DNA from: Pterois miles
Taxonomy: Eukaryota > Chordata > Actinopteri > Perciformes > Scorpaenidae
Length of the DNA stretch: 64,000 nucleotides
Reading direction: 5' to 3'
Assembly (NCBI GenBank): GCA_947000775.1
Contig: CAMQGK010000038.1
Coordinates: 3,769,501-3,833,500 of the forward strand
The translations under genes were made by a program, and so were the position numbers. Shown here in pieces: positions 20,901 through 35,900 of the stretch. Positions within the stretch are counted from its first letter, which is position 1. The number at the start of each line of letters is the position of its first letter. The notes under the pieces are model-generated. The model was given only the letters and a program-made list of their open reading frames with translations, had not been told where the DNA came from and made no database searches.

Positions 20901-23900
20901 CAGGTCATATGCGTATATACTGTATATATCTATTCAAGATAATATGACATGATGCAGAAATGGCAGTAAAATTGTCAGGAAAGTTTATGCACAAATTTTC
21001 TCTTCTCACAACTTATAGATATAAGGCCTATTGTGATTTAGGTCATGATGTTTTGTAGTTTTTAAAGTGGGTTCCCAGAAGTAAAGTTTGGGGAAACTGC
21101 TGTATGATACTGATATGATAATCCCACTTATTATGACCAGAGCTGTCAAAGTTAACGCGATAATAACACATTAACACAATCAGTCTGTCAGAGGTTCAGC
21201 GGGTTCAGTTTTAAAGCTAGAGTGAAGATACTGGTATCATATGAAACTAGAAAAACTGATGAATCCATCGGTACCAACCAGGTCAGACTAGCTGGTAGTG
21301 AAGGACATTAAGTAACGCTCCAAACTAATGCTAAATGTTGGTCCATTTCCATTTTGGTCCATGTCCATTTTCAAAGGGGTCCCTTGACCGCTGACCTCCA
21401 GATGTGTGAATGTAAATGGGTTCTCTGGGTCCCCACCAGTCTCCCCTTTACAGAAATGCCCACTTTATGATAGTCCCAGTCAGTCTGGATCAAGTCATAG
21501 TCAAGTCAGCACTCTGACACACTGACAGCTGTTGTTGCCTGTTGGGCTGCAGTTTGTCATGTTCTGATTGGAGCAGATTTTTATGCTAAAGTCAGAACCT
21601 GTGAGGGTTTCTGGACAATATCTGTCATTGTTTTGTGTGTGTTGTTCAGTGATTTCTGATAATAAATTTAATCATAGCATATTTGAGCATTAAATACTTG
21701 ACAAATCTCCCTTTAACGAACATTTTAAACAGATAAAGAATGTGCAACTAATTGACAATTAATTGCGATTAAGTATTTTAATCCATTGATAGCCCTGGTT
21801 ATGACATGACCTTGGTATTTTTATATAATCTCCCTCATACTAAATTACATAGTGCATGCACTGGGGCCTATCTGAGGGGGATTTGTATCTGACCGAGCCA
21901 GGCACAATTATCCTCCTGCTAGTCACTGACTGAGATCATTCAGTAAAAATAAACCCAGATCTAGTTAACTATTAAACTCTCAAGTCAAAGTCTGCTACAC
22001 AATAATAAAGAGAGGAATGTGAGATTCAAGGTCAGCTGTGTTGCAGTAAATGTCTGGTGTGGAAGTCTCCTCACTGAAGGGTGTAAACTGGCATCTGCTC
22101 CATTACTTGGTGTAATTTTCCAAGGTCCAGTGATATGGTACGCTCCACCATGTTTAAAAGTTGACAGCAGAATAAATTAATCAAATTTTATTTTATCTCT
22201 ATAATATTTTCCTTATGGATTAGCTCAGTAACTTGCTTCCTAACACAGTAATGACTTTTTAATGATGATATAATAATGAGAATATTAATTCTGTTTCATT
22301 TTCTTTTCTTGCATATATCTGCTTGCTCTCTTTACCATCCTTTTTAATGTTTTATTCTCTTTTTATAATTGATGAAGGTGCATCAGAGAGAGTCCTGATC
22401 AAACCTCTCTGAGGGTTTTTTTGCACCTCTTCATCACATTTGTTGTTGTTTATGTAATATCAGCTTGTTCCATTTGTCTGTTAGGGATGATTCACTCATC
22501 TCCCTGTTCAATACTGTCACCATTTTTAAGTATTGCAATTAGAAATTACGATTAATTTTTGTTAACTTTTTACCACTAGACTGTGAGGGACAAAGTAGAA
22601 TGAGACACTTCTAGTGACTTTTACTGTTAAAAATGTTTGATTTTCAACATATATGTAGTCAGAGATGTCCTGAAATCAAATATATCAGGATCATTGTCAG
22701 GAATTATTTATTACATTTTTTCCAGCAACCCAAAAATCAAATAATGAAAATATTATCCTCACAGATTAGTGATATATATTTTTTTTAATTTATAAGGGAC
22801 TTTTAATGTTTTATACTTCTGCTGAATATAATCCAATCAATCTGATTTCCATAGATGTATTTTGTATATACAGTTCCCTTTGTTAACACCTTATTTTGAA
22901 AAGCTGACGTAGTCCCAGGTGTCTACTTCCTCTAACTTCTCCAAGGTGGTCTCTAGCTCTCTGTCAGCTCCGTTCTCTTCATCCATCCATGTTCAGCTCC
23001 ATCTGGGCTGTTTGAATGCATTTTACCGCAATACGATAACGTTTCCTGTCTGTGACAGAGTTAGCATGCAGCTTTAGCCGTGATGTCTAGCTCTGCTTTT
23101 TCTGCAATGTGTGAAACCCAAAGAGTTTCCCTCCTTTACTGGATGTGTAGCGTTTACCACGCTGGATGTAACATGGGAGGGTGGAGGTCGGATCCACGCT
23201 GACCCTCCAACTTTTAATACTTTCTGAGGTTTGTTTTGGTTGACAGATACGGAACGGATATGACGTCACGTTACTCAGACTACCACAATAAAAGTGGTAA
23301 CTTCCTTCACCTCCACATAGACTCAGATGAAGCAAATATGTTGATTCTGGCATTAAAACATCAATTTCAGAATCGTGAAAAAAGAAATTGCAATACTTGG
23401 GTGAATTGAATTTTCTCCCACCCTCTATCGTTTATATGTGCAAACAAATAAAATCTAAATGTTCCATCAAACTTAAGGTGAAGAACATATTGTGTGTGAC
23501 TCAGGTGGAGAAGGAGACATGTGAGTCCAAACTGTCAAAGCTGCGTCTGCAGAACAAGGCCAAGGTGACGTCGCTCAGCACACAGCTGGAGGAGCTGAAG
23601 AAACAACAGGGAGGTCAGGGCACGCCAACACACAGCAAAAAGGTAAAGGCACGCACACACATCAACACTTGTATGGCAATACCTGTGAATACCTACAATG
23701 AATACACGAATTTCCAGTTTTAACCTGACTTTATTTTAATCCCAATTCTAACGTCGTATTCACACCCAGAGCAAAGCAAACTTCACCTGGTATGATTACC
23801 TATAAAGTCAATGCAAAGAGGCAAACGGAAGCAAATGACGCAATGCGAACATGCCACATTTGTATCAGGAAATAAATCTTGTGTCTTTGGTCACCCAGAG

Positions 23901-26900
23901 CTACGATAGTACATCTGTATAGAGGCCGAAACCACAAACTGTTTCTGGTAGAAACAACAACGTCACTGCCGTATTTATGACCAGATGACTTTATGTTGAG
24001 TGTTACTGGAGCAGCTACATAGCCTGACGCTGATCCATCCAAACTCCATTCAGAAAACAAGCATTTTAAAAGTTGCTAGCTTGTCGTCTTGCTGACAGAC
24101 CTGACAGAGCATCAGTTCAGACTTTTTCCTAGTCAGCATCATTATGTAATTATTTCAGCATCATTTTGATCTGTTTATTGATATTAAATCACAGCTCAGT
24201 CTGTTTATTTTGGGTTCATACCTCAGTAGTGGTGTGTGGCTGCTAGATCCAGTCAGAGTCATGGGACTGTATGTCAATACAGCTCACCACCGGATGATGT
24301 TATGAACCCAGACATGACGACGTTTGGTTTTCTGACATATCTGGGACTTCACCAACATGAACAAAGCAGCAGCAGTGGTTATTTCTTCCCGGTTGATGGA
24401 GGAAATGGAAGAAAGAAAAGATGTTGGTGTCTATGGAGACAAGCACCTCCTCCTCTCTGGTGTGTCTAGCATGAATGAACACAATGATACCAGCGGTTTA
24501 ACTCGAGCGAGTAAAGTGAGGCGAAAATTTGCTTCTCTCTTGGTGTGAATACAACATAATGCAGCTTTAAGCAGTAAATGTTTTCACCACTAGGGTGTAC
24601 CCAGGCTACAGTGCAAAGTTGCTGTAAAACACATGTACCATCAACTTATGAAGGTTTTGTTGCTAATAGGGTAGCGAGTAATTGCCAGCAGAGTTGACAC
24701 AAAGCAAAATAAGCATCCATTTGGTGTTTCTGGTCTTCTGGCATATATAGTCCAATGCATGCATGAGGTCGTAGTGTTTGTTCCCCATTTTGTTCCCCTG
24801 TAGGGGTCATCAGAAGGAGGAGGAGAGCAAGCCAGCCGGGGCAAGATCGTCCTGCTAAAGAAAAAGGTGGAGGAACTGGAACAGCAGCTTGCACAAAGAC
24901 AGGAGGAACTGGAAAACAAGGTAAAGTATCTTAATGTACAGCAAAATGAGATGGATTTGTTCACCTCATAAGCTCATGTGTGAGTGATGTTATTTTGCCT
25001 GAGTGGTATCACAAACAAGGGCTGCACAGTTATGGTTAGAAAATGTATTATGAATATTTTGTTATGGCTTCAAACAAGCTAAGACCAAAGGATCCATTAG
25101 AACATAACTGTCTTGTTAGCTGACCTGTTATAATTGACATACTTACAATAGTTTGTGTGTGTTTAGGGCCAAAATACATTTCTGGGGCCGTATGACAGAA
25201 ACTTCTTGAGTCTTAAGTTAAGATAGGAAGAGTCTAAGATAGGATTTTTCTCAACGTAGTATTAAAGAAGCAAATCCAAACTAACATTAGGAATCCTATC
25301 TTATCTCAGATTAAGCTGGGCGTACACTGTAAGGTTTCAGCTTGTTTCTGGCCTCAACTTTCATTTTAGAGTGGGACTGAATTTCAGCTTCATTGGGCGT
25401 TGTTTGCCATGCCGTTTGCCGACGGATTAACTCCTCTCGACTGCCCATCATACAGCTGGATGAATTTCTGACACGTCAGAAATGTTGGTCGGCCGTCCAC
25501 AAGCTCTCGCACTGTTGAAGCCATGAGCCGATTCCCCAACGTCATTCTACTTTTCTTTTTTTTTTAAATTTTTTAACAGAAAGCAGAGTGTAGCTATCAA
25601 CATAACAATATACAGTTGATGTAGCTAGTAATACATAGCTAGCTTACCTCTTATCTCCAATTCTCTACTGTCCACATCTTTCTTGCCACCTGAGAGTCTA
25701 TATACACTGGCACCTCTTTTTTTTTAGAGGTTTCAGCTGACAGGATGGCTCAGATGATCAAGGCAGCACTCTTCTGTCTTGTTGTGACCTGTACAGACCT
25801 CTGACAGCAAATACACTTTACTTGCCTCAGCATTCAGTTTTTATGCAACACATATCTGAAACAAACTCCCAGAAAACTTGATGTGCTCCAAATCGCAGTT
25901 CTTTTAAATCAGGAGATCAAAACATTTCTGTCCTTTTAATTAAATTCAACTTGGGACTATTTATTCATATCTTGTTATTCTACTTTTTAATCTGCCTTTT
26001 TCTGTGGCATGGTTTATCAGACTTAATTCACTGAGGTGGATAGCTCTGATTTTCCCAGATATATATTTATAGTGTGGGTATGAAAGAGGCATTGAAATTG
26101 GTTATCATTTCCCTAACGAAAAGCTGATTACTGTTTTCTTATAGAGGAAGGAAGTGGAGTTCCAACGGCAGCGGGGCGAGGAGATGGACGCCATGCTGAC
26201 AGAGAGGGACAGGAAGCTGGCAGAAAAAGAGGCCTATATTGTTCACCTGCAAACAGCACTGGCAGGAGATCAGCCCATCACACCTGCACCACAACAAAAG
26301 GTCATATACCTCACAAGAGTGTGATGTGAACATGTGAACTGTGATACCTTTTCACTGCAAACATTTTCACATCTTGATATTAGGACAGAGGAAATAACAG
26401 AATATGTTCAATCCAAAAGGCAATAGAGAGGTGAAGCCCCTCCATCTCTGGTGGACCCCATGGGACCATATTTTGGAAAAAATATGAACGGTGGTCAGCG
26501 GAGAGAGATTTTTTGAACACGTTTTAATTGCTCCATGAATCACAGATATGATGTTTGTCTATTTAAAATTGTCCAAGTCCAGAAAGTCTCAGTTTGTTGT
26601 AAAACTGTTGAAGAGTCAGACTGTGAAAATATATCATTATAAAGACGATGCAGCCGACAGTGTGGTAGTGACGTCTGTCTCTCTGAAGCTCGATGTCTGT
26701 GTGTTTCCTACTGGGATAAACTCACAACAGCTACAGGTCTGATCCTTCTTTCTCTTCCTGACTGATGAAAGCACCAGGAGTCACTGATGAAACACATCAC
26801 ATCAGATAACGGTTCATCTGGGACTGGAACAGAGCTACCTTGGCTAGCTAGCTAGCGTTGGTGATGTGGAACATAGCTAAGTTAGCTAGCTAGCTAGTGT

Positions 26901-29900
26901 TGGTGACATAAGAGACAAGAGATGTAGTTCACTGAGTAGTTTCACACAAAATTAAATGATACTACGACAAACTGAGACTTTCTGGGCTTGAAAAATCATC
27001 TTTTAAATTGACAAACATAATCATGTGTGCACTTCAAACAGAATCGAAAAGTAATTGGCTCTCTCTGCTGACTGCCATTCATGTTTTTTCTGGAATTAGG
27101 TCCCATGGCGTCCACCGGAAGGGCCGGGACTTTGGCTGTCTATATTGCATGTTTATTGCATACCTGTGCTTTACCTGCTCAGGTGGCAGAGGACAGTGGA
27201 GCGATGCAGGAGCTGCAGCTGCTGGTGCAGAGCCTGACCAGGAAGGTGGGAGAAGGGGAGGAGCGCTATAGTTTGCTGCAGGAGCAGACCGACAGCCTCA
27301 AAGAGCTGCTGGCCACAGAGAAGGAGCAGTACGTTCAGAAGGAGAGCATGTACAAACAGAACGTAGGTGTCACCCAGTTGTTACTCTGGAATATTTCTGT
27401 TTGTTTGCACAGGAACATTGATTTAAAGTGCATTATGCAGTGATGCTTCTGTTGTAGAAGGTTTTTTATTTGTTATGAGAAGCGTTGCTATCTTGTGCCT
27501 GATGATGCAGCCTGTATTTGGTTTCAGATCCAGACATTCAAAGACATCATTATTCAGAAAGACAACCAGCTGATGGAGATCAACCAGATGCACGAACAGG
27601 AGCTCTTCAAGCTGGCGGCAAAGTCTGATGCCAGTGCAGACTTAGAGCAGGTAAAGACAACACTAATGTCTAAATGCATCTGGGAGGAAACACTTACCTT
27701 TTGTTAGTTAACCCTCTGAGACCTGTTTGTGGGTTTTTTTTAGGGGTCCAGGGTGACTTTAGGGGGAAACAGCAGCTCAACAGTAGATGTTACATAGAGG
27801 TGGTGTACATCATCTGAAAGTTAGGAACCTGAAGATTAATGTGAGATGCAGCTCAGCATTGAGTGTCAAGATGTTCTAGTCATTAATAAGAAAGGAAAAT
27901 TATTCAAAATAAACAGTAAGAGTCTATAAGGGTTTAAAACATTATGATAGAAGTATATGATGTCCATCCTCATGCTCTATTATGTCTCATGTTGTTGCGT
28001 CAGTGTTTGGGTTGATACCATTTGTTACACAGATTTGGTGCTAAATTGAACCATTTTTACCACTGGAGAATTCATAAAAATGATCAATAATCCCTCCAAA
28101 ATACCACATTAAGACACCAGGACCTTGAGGAACACCACAGAAAAAGTCATGCTGTGATTTGGGATCAAAAACTTATGAGATTTCTGCAAGAATTGCATTT
28201 TCCGGCAATTGCATGGCGAGCACTTATGTTGTGTTAACTACTCAGAAACCCCTTTATTGTCAGTCTATCCATCCAAGCCATCCATCCTTTGGATGCTCCA
28301 GGTCTCTAGTTTGTGGCTATTATTATTATTCATGAGGCTGTGATTGTCCTAGAGGTCACCACAGGTCATTTTATACAGTGAGCTCAAGTTTTAAAAAGAA
28401 TAGTCTCTCTACAGTGAAATGGTAGAGAGACTTCTCTTGGGAATATTGTTATTGTATGTTAGTATGTAAGAACACTCAAGTTACTGCTTTAGCCACATGT
28501 TTCCATGCAAATGGATTATAGAAAGTTTTCTGTATTGCTTGTGTAATGTTAGACGAGTCTTTTTTTGTCTCCTGCTCAGCTTCTGAAGGCTCTAAAACAG
28601 AAACTTCATGAGAAGGAGGAGGTGCTGCTGGGTAAAACGCAGGTCATTGATGTTCTCCAGGGAGAGGTGGACGGCAGGGACCAACAGATAAAGGTCAGGA
28701 ACAACATCTAGATATACTGTATGTAGTAGTCATTCGTTAACTCCTCTCCAACTATGAAGTCAAATGACCATCACGTTGTTTTTACGTTCCCGCTTCCTCA
28801 TTGTCTTTTTTCCCCACAGGAGCTCGCAGAGAGGCTGCGTCGGCTACACGTAGAACGAGAGAGCCTGGAATCCAAGATGGAGGCAGAGAAGCACGTGATG
28901 CGAGCACAACTTCGCGACCTGATGGAAAAGCAGCAGGCGGAGGTACGGCGAATGACCGAGCAGCATCAGGCACAGATGTCCCAAACGCAGCAGGATCTCC
29001 TGGGGCAGCTGGAGGAGCTGAGGAGGGCCTCCGCAGCAGCACCAGCTCCCAGTCAGGAGGCCTCAGGAGGCGGAGGCATGCCCGCAGATTCAGCCTCCGT
29101 CCAGAGGATAGCTGAACTGGAAGGTTGGTTGTTCTTAAGTTTGATTAATCAGTAGACATACCGAGGACATCTCATCATAATCATCATCATCATCATCATC
29201 ATTCTAACTCTGAGGGCTATAGCTATACTGTACTACTTTGCTATAGCAAAACTGTATTGAACATAAACAGTGCCATAAAGGAACTTTTTCCAACTCGGTC
29301 CAGAAATACTCTGCACCAGATATGGTGACTAGCGCTCATTGGTTGTAGTGGTAGTAAAAAATCTGATTTGGACAAAATTTGAATGGCAGAAAATTGAGAT
29401 GCACATGGGCTTAGTTTATACACATAAATTTTTCTGGACCCATAAAATCCAGCACAAATCTGGCCAAATTGTACCACATTTGCACTCCCTTGGGTCTTGA
29501 GTAATACACCCGCCAAGTGTGAAGTACGGTTGATGGGAGGAGCGGTTGTTGAGATACGGGAATAAAACACAGACTTGCTTTTTACTTCGATGGTAATACA
29601 TGTAAATCTGTGGGATCTCTTTAGAAACCCTGTTTGTCTTCCTGTAGCCTTGAATATCACAATTTCTTCTGACTTTCTCTCTCTTCATTTTTTGAAGCCC
29701 AAGCAAAGCAGAAAACAGAAGAAGCCAGCCGTTCAGAGGCCAAGTTCCTGAAAATGAAAGCCTGGTCAAAATCTCGGATCAGACAGTTGGAGGAGGAGTT
29801 GAAGAAAAGTCAGGTTAGATGAAAAACTGTGTGGTTAATATGCTCCTTTGATGAGTTGCTGTGTTATATTTTTTCTCTAAATTAAAATCTGCTGTTAATG

Positions 29901-32900
29901 TGACCTCAAAAGGACATTTTTCTTTTTAATTGATCCAAAAGGAATCACAGGAAACTCTTTAACCTTTGAGCTTCGACAGCATGTCGATTGTTATCAGAGT
30001 AGAAATATCGTCTAAGCAGGGCTGCGAGGTAAACATGTTTTAGACCCATTTGAAAGCTGTTTATTTGGTCCCCTTTAGGCTGGATCTGCTCCCCCTGACC
30101 TGACGGCCCTGCGGAGTCGTATCACAGCGCTGGAGGAGGAGAGAGAGGAAAACCTCTGGAAAGTGGAGCAATATGAGGAGCTCAAAGCAAACAACGGTAC
30201 CAAAATCACCAACCTTATTCAACTCATCAACCTTTTGTTGTTCAAGTGTAGCTGAAATATCAGCACTCCATATTTTCTCTCTAACTTTCATTCATTTAAT
30301 TTATTTATGTATTTACCATTTATTTATTTATTTATTGCATAAATAAATGTAAAAAGAAATGTGTAAAAACTATATAAAGAAACAAATACAGAAATAAATA
30401 CATTTTGGGAAATAAGGGGTGAAATGCAAAGAGAAAATAGTGCAGAAATAAAAAAAGAAATGCATAAATCATAAATAATACATTAATTTTAACATAAATT
30501 AATGAAATAAATAATAAATAAATAAATTAAAAGGAAAATTAAAAATAAAAGTAATTAAATACGGGAATTAATACAATAATTAATAATTAAAGAAGCAAAA
30601 GACATGGCACACATAGGCGGTTTGTAATTTCAGCCTGGATCTTTCTCTTTCTCCAGTTGGACGTTTTTGTTGGCGTCTCTGTGACCCTCAGATGTTTTTT
30701 TGGTTTTTTTTGTTTTGTTTTTTTTGGCCAGCTGCATGGTGGAGACTTCACCAACACACCCATTCACTCACTGTGAATTCTCCGTACATTGACTGACTCT
30801 CTTCACACATGGGCTCAATCGAACATTACACAGACTTTGCATTAGGAAGCTCACAGGAAAAGTCTGTTTAGTGTCCGGTGCAACTGATTCTGACATTTGT
30901 GTGTCACATGCAGCTCCTTCGGGGAATGCACAGATAAGTTCAGGGCTGAAGTGAAGGTGTGACTTCTGTCTTACATTCTCTGGAGTTATAGGTGAATCTG
31001 CAGTGTGTCATTGGTAGCTGTAATGCTAAAATGAACTTTGTTTGTTTGATGTTTTCTGCTAGAAATGCTGGAGGCGAAGCTGGTGGTCTATGAGGAGCAG
31101 CAGAGGACACTACAAGCGGACCTGGAGCAGTTCACTAAGAGGGCTGCCTCTCAGGTCAGAGATCCAGCCTCGCTCTACATTCACCTGCTCGATGAAACCG
31201 GCTCATTTTTGTTGGTCTCCTGTTGACTCTGTGCTCCTTCTGGTCACAGGCCAGCGAGTCAGGCAGTGCAGATGACACTCAGAGCCAGGTACTGGAGTGG
31301 CAGGAGATGGTAGCTGAGGCGGTCAGCGCCAGGGACCGGGCCAAGGAGGAGAAGGCGGCCATGGCTCTCCGCATAAGCCACATGGAGGAGGAAAGAGAGG
31401 GTAAGGCTGTTGCTAGTTTCACCACTCTATATATACAGTATATGTATAGAAATTATATTGTATAGAAAATCTCACATAGATATTGCCTAATGCACACCTA
31501 ATCTGCATAGAAAATCTCACCCATTACCTCATTCTCAGTGAGTTTAATTTATATGTAATATAACTAATATGTGATCAAAAACCTTCCTTCCTTTTAGTAT
31601 GGCATTTAACGTGGGGCTTTCACTTTAATTGACATACCGTAATTAGAAATTATTCCATCATCCTTAGACACCCCCCCCCCCCCTCCAGCCAGTTTTACTT
31701 CCTGTTTTTTGGTTAACGTTCTTCCTCAAACAGGAAACAGGCGTGTGGTTAATAGTCAGACATAATTCATCACCATGGCAACCAGACTGCATCATTTTTC
31801 AACCCAGTCTAGATGAATTTACTGTTCATCAGACCCCTAATGAGACCAGAATTATCTCAACACACCAAATCTTTCTCACTTTCTCTCTTCTTCACCATCT
31901 CCTCCTGGCGAGGTGGCCGTCTGGCTGCTGCTGTGCTACACGGTGCACGCCGCCCATTGCTCACCAGAGGATGTATAGATATGTTGCTGAGGTCCACTGT
32001 TTGAAATACAGTTTAGGGATGTTTTGGGGGTTCACCGTCCACCAGCACCGGCCACTCTCTCCTCAGCTCCAGCACCGACACCACACCAGGCTGCTCTGAG
32101 ATTCCTTTATTTCTCTAACGGGACTTTTCTCTGGTTTTCTGTTGGGCTGAAAGTTGTGCTCCCCGTCACTCAGACCTGTTGAAGGCCCACAAACCCCCGG
32201 TATCAGCTGCTTTCCATTAATTTATTTCCATCAAGAGGATACGCTGAAGAAGAGAGCGAGTGAGAGAGACAGTCTGGGTTTTGTGTTCATTCTGACTGTG
32301 GGATTTAGTGTAATCACTGTGTTAATTTCACCCATTCACCACCATGGTGAAAACACACTGAACTAAGGTGGAGGAAATTAAAAATAACACGAAAACCCCC
32401 AGTTAGCTGATGCTACAAGTTGGGCTGGCTAACTACAGCCCACTAGTTAACTAAGTAGAAGGACAAACTGACAGACAGATAAACAGATTTATCAGTTTGA
32501 CGCTCAGACTGAAACAAGCATGAGTGCGTCTGCTGCTTGGAGGATGACCTTTGACCTGCAGCTTCTACTATAGTCAGACATCATATTCACATTTTACCAA
32601 CAACCTTCTTTTTATAACTTTGAGCCCAAAATCAATTTACTGTCAAAATAGAGTGGCAACTTAGTCTGAAAATGACTCAAATAAATATAAAATATCATAG
32701 AAATGCCAAAATACACTGGATACACTAGTTGTTAATTTACCCATCTTAAGTTATTGCAACTATCTGAAAAATAAGCTGTTAGTGTTTGAGCCAGGATTAT
32801 AACCAGCATTTTTTCATACAGTCAAACTTTATCAACAATGCATGTCTGTCTGTCCTGGGTGATGGATCCCTCCTTTATTGCTCTTCCTGAGTTTTCCCTG

Positions 32901-35900
32901 ATACAAGTAGAGAGTCGAAGGACGGAGGGCGACGTACGCTGTTCAGACTGTAAAACCTCTTGAGGTGAAGTGGTGATTTGTGCTATTTGGTTTTGGGAAT
33001 CAAATTGTAACTTTAGAGGCTATCGTTTGCGGTGCTGTTTAAATGTATTGCTTAGGGCTGTACCAAATAGCTTGAAGCTTCATTCAAATCAACATTCAAA
33101 TGCTGCACTGTTTTTACTGCATGCATGTCTATTCATAATGTTTAAAGTCGGTATTTGTGCACGTGTTGATAAAAGTCAGTCTACACTAATATTATTTGTA
33201 TTGTACTATTTGTAGAAATAGGTTCCAGTGGTGACTGCTAGGATTCTTTCCAACATGTCCAATAACTCCAGAGCATTGTAAAGTCCAAAAGTCAACATTT
33301 ATTGAAATAAGATAGATGTATTTATTTCAACATGTTGTTATTTAATGAAATATTTTTACTTTATGTCATATTCGTTGGCGTTTAGCCTTTCAAAAACATT
33401 TTCATTGTGGTTTTAAAACTTTGCTCTCCCACTCGCCGCACACAAAGGGAGGCATGCAAACCTGTATTAACAGGGTGGTCCAGGGGCAATCTCGGTAAGG
33501 GATAACGTTCAGCGAGCTGGTCATTGTAGTGAATAAATTCCAACAGGGTATCACCCTAAAGTGGGTTACTTCACAGCAATGATCCATTAGCTGTACATTA
33601 TCCTGCTTATTGCACAGCTACTTACTGAAGAAATCTATAATTTGACACAGAAACAGTCCTCCAGAGTCCGACATCAGAACTGCACCCATAGCAGCGGTCT
33701 CCTATACATAGTAATGGCCTGTTATACGTAAGCAAAGAACTGTTATACATAGCAACAGCTTGTTATATAGCGGTCTGGTATACGTAGCAGCGGTATGGTA
33801 TAATAAAAGTTGGAAAAAACTATACATAGCAACAGTCTGTTATATGCAGCAACGGTCTGTTATACATAACAACGGTCTGTTATATGTAACAACAGTCTGT
33901 TATATGTGTAATAATAGCACCTTAAATTTCATTTATATAACCACAATAACATTAAAATATTTCTTCACTTTTTTTTTTGACGCCATAAAATATGACACAG
34001 GTCCCATTGAAAACCTCAACAGAAACTTTGGGTGCAGCCCTAGTATTACGTTAAACTGTGAAGTGTTTCTAGTGTTCAGTCTACTCTAACTGATCGGAAT
34101 GTCATGGACAAAATATTAGAAACACCTCTAGTGTAATGCATTAAAATTAATTAAAATTAATCAGCTGGCACCGGAGGGTAAATTTGTCCTTTTCCTTTGC
34201 CTTGATAGCCTACCACCATCATCACCACGTTGTGTAGCAGCGAGAGATTTGTGTTTTACTGTTTACCACGTGTCCTCTGTTGTCTGACTGAACATTATTT
34301 TCTGTTTCTTATCCCCCCCCCCCGGCCTCACCGTTGTTAATGGGGAGCTTTTGGTTTACCCCGTGCTGCCTCCCATCTCGTGGACCTCTGCCCCCCTCCT
34401 GCCCCTGCTCCAGGGATGGGAGCAGCCACCCAGAACAGTTTCCCATCAGTTTTGTGCATGCAGGCTCCCCCAAACCTCCGGTGCAGCTCTCGCTCGCTGT
34501 AATGTCTGCAGCTCCCCTCGGTTTCACCTTTGCAGCGGTGAGCTGCAGGCAGTACAGTGGCAGGCTGCACTTCAGAGTCTGCTAATCTGTTTGTCCTTTC
34601 TTCCCCTCTCCTGTGTTGTTCCTGTTTCTTCACCCATCTTCTGTCCTACTCTTCCTTCATTTCTGGTGTGGCCCCACTAAAATGTTTTTGGGTAATCTAC
34701 CAATAATAATAACCAGGTATCAGATATACTGAAACAACTTTGTCACTTGTCCTTTGTGGTGGGATGGCTCTAACTCTGGGAGGAGGACTCATATGTGCAA
34801 TAACATTGATGGAGAATGTCTGTTTGTAGGCTAATAGTGCAAAAGGTAGAGACGAAGTAATTTTAATCTTTGCTTAAGAATTATGGCGTGTTCACACCAA
34901 GTGTGGTGCAGCTACAACGTTAATATAAAGAGGCAAATGGTTGCAAATTTGCTTGATTTGCTGAAATATTTCAACTCGAGTGAGAAATTTCCGTGACACT
35001 GCGACACTACTCATCACTGATGTCCTGACGTTGTTGATGGAGCAGCTGCATAGCCTGGCACTGATCCATCCAAACTCCGTTCAGAAAACAAGTATTTTAA
35101 AAGTTGACTGCTTGTTGTCTTGACAGACCTGACAAAGCATCATTATGAAGTTATTTCAGCATCATTTTGATCTGTTTATTGATATTATTTTGGGTTTATT
35201 TGCAGAATACAGCTCGCTGGTGGGTGATGTTATGAACCCAGACATGACAGCATTGTACAAATGTACAGCGTACTTACATGCAGCAACAGTGGTTATTTCT
35301 TCCGTGTTGATGGACGAAATGGAGGAAAGAAAAGTTGTTGGTATCTAGACGAGCCCCCCTCCCTCTCTGGTGTGTCTAGAGCGAATGAACACAGGATACT
35401 GGAGGTTTAACACTAGTAAGTGAGGTGAAAATTTGCTTCACTCTTGGTGTGAACACAGCATTAGGATATACAGCAAAATTAAATGTTATGAGAGCTTTCT
35501 GGTAGGAAATGTACACAAGTACAAGTAATCAAAACTTTGATAAGCCAAATATCATCATATAGGCATCCAGCTACTTCATTATAAAAAAGAAGAATTCACA
35601 AAATAAATCATCATTAATTTAAGTTAATTAAAATAAAAATCAATCAAATAAAATAGCTGGTAGTCCCTTTGACATTAATTATGGCTGGTGTCTATTAAAT
35701 TTACTGAATCCATAAAGTTTAGTAGACATGAATGAGTTATGTGAGTTATGAGACTTGCAGCCCTGACAGTAATTAACACCTTTTCTCAAAGACTACTGCA
35801 GGTCATTTTGTTTTATCTAGCTGCGCGTCTCACTGTACCACCATTTCTTCTAATAATGACAGAAAACCAGAAACCTTGTCCTTGCTCAGACCTAGTTACT

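Noticed and set aside
24236..24548. Open frames such as MNKAAAVVISSRLMEEMEERK as a host gene
   Set aside because: They lie inside a repeated element with inverted ends and target duplication and recur in two other copies; at best a transposase relic.
28782..29115. Two overlapping open frames over golgb1 exon 9
   Set aside because: Arg/Ala/Pro-rich shadow translations of a GC-rich exon; the giantin frame is fixed by splice phase on both sides.
34309..34680. Cluster of open frames on both strands in a GC-rich part of intron 13
   Set aside because: No splice sites of the phase needed, no coiled-coil character, and openness on both strands reflects low AT content.
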